From Candidatus Neomicrothrix sp. UBA4742 (GTDB lineage: Bacteria; Actinomycetota; Acidimicrobiia; Acidimicrobiales; Acidimicrobilacustridaceae): a stretch of DNA of 9,847 nt. The stretch spans positions 31,592-41,438 of the forward strand of contig DHIQ01000244.1 in assembly GCA_002403895.1 (NCBI GenBank), written 5' to 3'. How positions within the stretch are numbered: the first letter of the stretch is position 1; each line of letters opens with the position of its first letter. The position numbers and the translations under genes are program-made. Below are positions 6,813 to 9,847 of the stretch, one piece after another. The notes below the pieces were generated by a model. The model saw nothing but the letters and a program-made list of their open reading frames with translations. It was not told the DNA's origin and made no database searches.

Positions 6813-9438
6813 GAGGGACCGGCCGGCTGAACAGATACCCCTGGGCCAGCTCGCAGTCGAGTGCCCGCAGGGCCTCCATCTGCGACACGGTCTCGACCCC
6901 CTCGGCCACCACCGTGAATCCCAGTGACTTGGCCAGGTTGATGGCGGCCGACACGATGGCGGCCTCCTGGGATCCGGGCCGATCGACGCCCTCGACGAAG
7001 GCCCGGTCGATCTTCAAGTAGTCGGCCATCGAAAAGTGACGGACGTAGTCGAGGGTGGCGTAGCCCGTCCCGAAGTCGTCGATGGCGATGCGGACCCCTA
7101 GCGCCTTGAGCCGGTTCAGCGACGTCACGGCGTGAGCGACATCGTGCACCAACGCGCTCTCGGTCACCTCGAAGCACAGCCGTGCCGGGTCGAGGCCGTG
7201 GTGGTCGAGCGCATCGGCCACCACCTCCACCAGTCCGGTGTCGGCCAGCTGGCGGGCGGAGAGGTTCACCGCCATCTCGATCTCGCGGCCGCTGGGCAGC
7301 AAGGGCCAAGCCGCAGCTTGGGACACAGCCTCGCCCAGCACCCACCAGCCGATGGGGACGATAAGCCCCGTCTCCTCAGCCAGGGGGATGAAGGCCTCGG
7401 GATGGACGAGCCCACGCTGGGGCCGGTTCCACCGCACGAGCGCCTCCACCTGGGTGATCGAGCCGTCGGCCAGCTTCACGACCGGTTGGTAGTGCAGCTC
7501 GAACTCCTTGGCTTCGATGGCGGAGCGAAGGGCCCGCTCCATGGTGAGTTGCTCGACCGCCGGCTGATCGCGCTTCTTCTGGAATACCACCCGCTGGTTG
7601 CGGCCCTGATCCTTGGCTCGGTACATAGCCACATCCGCGTTGCGGATGAGGGACTCGGCTGGAACCGATGGATCAGCGGTAAAGGCAACCCCGATGCTGG
7701 CGGTGACGAAATGCTCGCTGGCATCGGCCAGGACGATCGGCTCGTGCAGCTGCTCGGCAAAGCGATGGGCAGCGTCCGCCGCCTGGGACTCACCCCCCAG
7801 GTGATGGCACACCACCATGAACTCGTCGCCGCCGAAGCGTCCCAGCGTCTCACCCGAACCCAGGAGATGGCGGAAGCGCTCCGCAACCTGCTGGAGCACG
7901 AGATCGCCGATGGCGTGGCCTTCGGAGTCGTTGATCACCTTGAAGCGGTCCAGGTCGATGAACAGCACCGCCACGCCACCGACTCGCTCGCGCGCCAACC
8001 CCTCGAGGCTCTCCTGGATGCGACGGGAGAGCAGCGCCCGGTTGGGCAAGTCGGTGAGCGGGTCATAGAGCGCCTGGTATTCCAGGGCGGCCTCGAATCG
8101 GGCTCGCTCGATGGCAATGGCGGCCAGGTTCATGGCCCGTTGTACGAGGTCCAGGTCAGTGGACGGGAGATCGACCGCGATCCGGTGGAGAACCGTGAGT
8201 GACCCCACCAGCTCCCCCGAGCCGGGGGCGCGCAGGGTCGCCACCCGGGCCTGAGTGAAGCCATGGGTGGCAAACAGGGCCGCCGCCGCGCCCAAGCGGT
8301 CGTCATCGACCAGATCGAAGACGAAGAGCTCGCCGACCCCGCTGCGCAGCACCTCGCCGCCGGGCGAGGTGGGAGGTAACTCGTCGTAGAACCGGCGGAT
8401 CTCGGGAGGAAGGTCGGAGCCGGCCCGCATGCGGATCACCCCGTCCCGCTCGAGCATCCCGATGACGGCGGTCACCGAGTCCAGGTGGCGCTCGATCATG
8501 GCCGTGATCTTGATGAGGGTGACATCGAGCGGCGCGCCGCGGGCGATCGCTTCCAACAGATCCGCCTGTTCGCCCAAGAGGTCCTCGGCCCGCCGCCGGG
8601 CGCTCACGTCACGGATGTTGACGACGAAGCCCCGGACGGCCGGATCGTCCACCCGGTCGGCCACCCGAATGGCCATCCATCGCCAGCTCCCGTTGCGATC
8701 GGCGACGCGGAACTCATACGCCCGGCCCGATGTGCGCCGGCCGCCGACATCGAACAATCCTCGGGCCCGCGAGGAATCCTCGGGATGGATCAACTCGGTG
8801 AACACCGAGCCCACGAACTCGTCGAGCTGGTAGCCCAGGACCTCGGTGAGGGCCGGGCTGGCGTAGCGGATGACACCGTCGGTATCGGCCACCATCACGA
8901 GGTCCGAACTGCCGTGCACCATGGCTTCGGCCCAGGCTTCGCTGCGTTGCAAGGCTGCGGCCGCCTCGACTCGATCAGACAGATCGACGTAGCTCGACAG
9001 ATACCAAGTGGCGCCGGTGCCGGTATCGACTTCGCGATAGGTGGCCTCGACCCGGACAGGCTCACCGACCTGATCGTGAAGCCAGAGCTCAACCGTCACC
9101 GTCTCCCCACGGCGGAGACCGGCCTCGACCCGCCGCAAGGTGTCGAGGTCGGTGTCGGGACCGACGAGCACCCCGGGCGACTCGCCGGCGATGGTCTCGA
9201 GGTCGTAACCGAGCAAGCGGGTGAACGAGTCGTTCACGAACCGCACCCGCACAACCGGGTCGTTGTCGTCGGACGCGCTCAGCACCAAGGCGTCGGAGGA
9301 CTGCGCCACTACGGCCTCGAGGACGCGCACCCGCTCATCGAGGGAGTGGCGATCGAGACCGACGGCGATGTCCTCGACGGCCTCGGATTTGGACCGCTCG
9401 TTGATGGGGACTCCGAAGTGTTGGCCGGTGGGCGTCAA
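6772..9438 (-). CDS. PAS-PAS-GAF-GGDEF-EAL cyclic-di-GMP synthase/phosphodiesterase
   Basis: This 888-residue cytosolic signalling protein has no membrane segments. PAS 1 covers about 39-157, PAS 2 about 165-285 and a GAF-like domain about 290-445. The GGDEF domain (455-618) has an intact GGDEF motif at 536-540 with FIDLDRFKVIND (493-504) before it. The product-inhibition site RxxD is replaced by GSGE (527-530). The EAL domain (630-885) keeps E665-A-L, N725, E757, D787 and D788 (IDDFGTGY, 786-793), K809, E846 and Q866, the residues needed for c-di-GMP hydrolysis. Both activities are therefore possible, with PAS/GAF input choosing between them. The start is a TTG at 9438-9436, since no ATG or GTG occurs in frame between the upstream stop and it. 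The TTG has no purine-rich site ahead, and a downstream GTG (codon 37) is an alternative. The alpha-galactosidase gene follows on the same strand. Confidence 0.92.
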   Translation of the reverse strand: MTPTGQHFGVPINERSKSEAVEDIAVGLDRHSLDERVRVLEAVVAQSSDALVLSASDDNDPVVRVRFVNDSFTRLLGYDLETIAGESPGVLVGPDTDLDTLRRVEAGLRRGETVTVELWLHDQVGEPVRVEATYREVDTGTGATWYLSSYVDLSDRVEAAAALQRSEAWAEAMVHGSSDLVMVADTDGVIRYASPALTEVLGYQLDEFVGSVFTELIHPEDSSRARGLFDVGGRRTSGRAYEFRVADRNGSWRWMAIRVADRVDDPAVRGFVVNIRDVSARRRAEDLLGEQADLLEAIARGAPLDVTLIKITAMIERHLDSVTAVIGMLERDGVIRMRAGSDLPPEIRRFYDELPPTSPGGEVLRSGVGELFVFDLVDDDRLGAAAALFATHGFTQARVATLRAPGSGELVGSLTVLHRIAVDLPSTDLDLVQRAMNLAAIAIERARFEAALEYQALYDPLTDLPNRALLSRRIQESLEGLARERVGGVAVLFIDLDRFKVINDSEGHAIGDLVLQQVAERFRHLLGSGETLGRFGGDEFMVVCHHLGGESQAADAAHRFAEQLHEPIVLADASEHFVTASIGVAFTADPSVPAESLIRNADVAMYRAKDQGRNQRVVFQKKRDQPAVEQLTMERALRSAIEAKEFELHYQPVVKLADGSITQVEALVRWNRPQRGLVHPEAFIPLAEETGLIVPIGWWVLGEAVSQAAAWPLLPSGREIEMAVNLSARQLADTGLVEVVADALDHHGLDPARLCFEVTESALVHDVAHAVTSLNRLKALGVRIAIDDFGTGYATLDYVRHFSMADYLKIDRAFVEGVDRPGSQEAAIVSAAINLAKSLGFTVVAEGVETVSQMEALRALDCELAQGYLFSRPVPHAEAIELLETRRG

Positions 9439-9529
9439 GGAGGACCGGCCGGTGCAGACGAGACAGAACCGGCAGGCGTCCCGGTGATCATCGGCCGGGA
9501 CCCGGTAGGGCCTTGAGGTCGTGCGACAT
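9435..9529 (-). other. Two overlapping mini-ORFs ahead of the GGDEF-EAL start
   Basis: On the minus strand an ATG at 9529-9527 opens a 13-codon frame (MSHDLKALPGPGR) whose stop overlaps a second ATG (9491-9489) as ATGA. That second frame (18 codons, beginning MITGTPAGS) stops as TTGA over the TTG start of the GGDEF-EAL gene. Stepwise translational coupling would explain how a TTG without a ribosome site is used. Neither peptide resembles anything known, and chance overlap is possible. Confidence 0.22.
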
Positions 9530-9545
9530 TCTTACGTCAAACCTC

Positions 9546-9567
9546 GGGGGTCCTTGACCATCCCCCC
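9546..9567 (-). other. Hairpin in the GGDEF-EAL leader
   Basis: GGTC (9549-9552) pairs with GACC (9556-9559) across CTT, and flanking G and C runs (9546-9550 and 9562-9567) can extend the stem over an AT bulge. It ends 17 bp before the first mini-ORF ATG on the minus strand. It may be a regulatory hairpin or a short terminator. The rest of 9568-9720 holds no recognisable gene; it has weak TAGGAT (minus) and TAGCCT (plus, 9635-9640) boxes without good -35 partners. Confidence 0.3.
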
Positions 9568-9720
9568 GTCACCTGGCACCCGCCCCGTCAGACCCGCAAG
9601 TCGAGAGGGTTCCGCCCTGAATCTTTGCCTATCCTAGCCTGCCTTTACCCAACCATGTCGTGACACCAAACAGCGGTCTCGAGCCTGAAGCAGGAATAGA
9701 TGGAAATCGGTCGAAACGCC

Positions 9721-9740
9721 TTGACTCGAACGGGTGTTCG
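9721..9740 (+). promoter_or_regulatory. LexA/SOS box with abutting -35 element
   Basis: CGAACGGGTGTTCG (9727-9740) is a perfect match to the Gram-positive/actinobacterial SOS box CGAACRNRYGTTCG, with arms CGAAC and GTTCG and a 4-nt centre that fits. It starts right after TTGACT (9721-9726), a good -35, and ends 15 bp before the ATG at 9756. LexA bound here would block RNA polymerase, so the gene at the right edge should be induced by DNA damage. The -10 is not clear; TGGGTG is all that lies 17 nt past the -35. Confidence 0.75.
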
Positions 9741-9755
9741 TGGTTGGGTGGCGGT

Positions 9756-9847
9756 ATGGGAACGGCGGTTCTGGAGACACGGGTGATTGGCGACCTGGCG
9801 GCGGTTGAGGCCGCGGTTGATGCGTTTTGTGAGGGGTTCTCGCCGGA
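9756..9847 (+). CDS. N-terminus of a probable DUF222/13E12-type HNH protein, SOS-controlled (partial)
   Basis: The frame opens at ATG 9756 and runs off the right edge after 30 codons. It reads MGTAVLETRVIGDLAAVEAA and continues VDAFCEGFSP, an acidic, alanine-rich helical start. Codons such as GTT, GAT, TTT and TGT are used freely, in contrast to the G/C-ending codons of the other genes here. A perfect SOS box lies 15 bp upstream. In mycobacteria, 13E12-repeat (DUF222 plus HNH nuclease) genes are known LexA targets. The combination of SOS box, relaxed codon use and this kind of N-terminus suggests the same class, possibly a mobile intron-like or repeat-family gene. The HNH motif itself lies beyond the window, so the assignment is an inference. 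Other SOS genes remain possible. Confidence 0.45.
   Translation, partial: MGTAVLETRVIGDLAAVEAAVDAFCEGFSP

Noticed and set aside
5643..6830. Long plus-strand frame opposite the alpha-galactosidase gene
   Set aside because: Low-complexity Gly/Arg/Val/His content without motifs; the minus strand has catalytic aspartates and family motifs.
8485..9516. Plus-strand frame of 343 codons opposite the PAS domains
   Set aside because: It is an antisense shadow of the GGDEF-EAL gene and shows no domain or ribosome site.
9590..9620. ECF-sigma-type promoter on the minus strand (GGAAC then GGTC)
   Set aside because: The spacing of 14 nt is shorter than usual and the -10 half is incomplete, so it is probably chance.
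9540..9700. A c-di-GMP (GEMM) riboswitch in the leader of the GGDEF-EAL gene
   Set aside because: I looked for the conserved GGGCAAACC and GACGCAAAGCC blocks. Only a short GGCAAAG is present and the required helices are not seen.

Overview
The window is GC-rich DNA with strongly G/C-biased third codon positions. TAGCCT/TAACCT-like -10 boxes and a perfect Gram-positive/actinobacterial SOS box support an actinobacterium. A deep-branching group such as Acidimicrobiia is a guess from the style of the proteins, not something proved here. It reads as ordinary chromosome with a short patch of gene decay and an accessory-looking gene entering at the right edge.

Left part (1-2500). The N-terminus of a hemolysin III-family membrane protein runs off the left edge on the minus strand. 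It is divergent from a fumarylacetoacetate hydrolase (FAH)-family enzyme (327-1172, +). That gene converges on a six-helix GAP/SfLAP-type membrane protein (1309-1992, -). The GAP-type gene is in turn divergent from tadA (2054-2500, +), which makes the wobble inosine of tRNA-Arg.

Middle part (2500-4970). A complete tRNA-Ser(CGA) with encoded CCA follows tadA and ends in a perfect 11-bp hairpin. Next is a full-length ABC exporter half-transporter (2824-4770, +) with every ATPase motif intact. Between it and the next gene is a roughly 30-codon C-terminal stub of a short-chain dehydrogenase (4804-4902, -), followed by a cluster of small hairpins.

Right part (4950-9847). Two minus-strand genes lie head to tail: a PAS-PAS-GAF-GGDEF-EAL cyclic-di-GMP signalling protein (6772-9438) and, downstream, a cytosolic GH36-type alpha-galactosidase (4953-6812). 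A T-run preceded by a weak stem at their junction makes it uncertain where the galactosidase starts and whether the two share a transcript. Upstream of the GGDEF-EAL gene is a leader of about 240 bp with a hairpin and two tiny ORFs that overlap each other and the gene's TTG start. At the far right a plus-strand gene begins 15 bp after a perfect LexA/SOS box. Its N-terminus and relaxed codon use fit a DUF222/13E12-type HNH protein, a class known to be LexA-controlled in mycobacteria.

No multi-gene pathway, CRISPR array, insertion sequence or clear novel defence system is visible. The most interesting items are the SOS-controlled edge gene, the possible stepwise-coupled leader of the c-di-GMP gene, and the decayed dehydrogenase.
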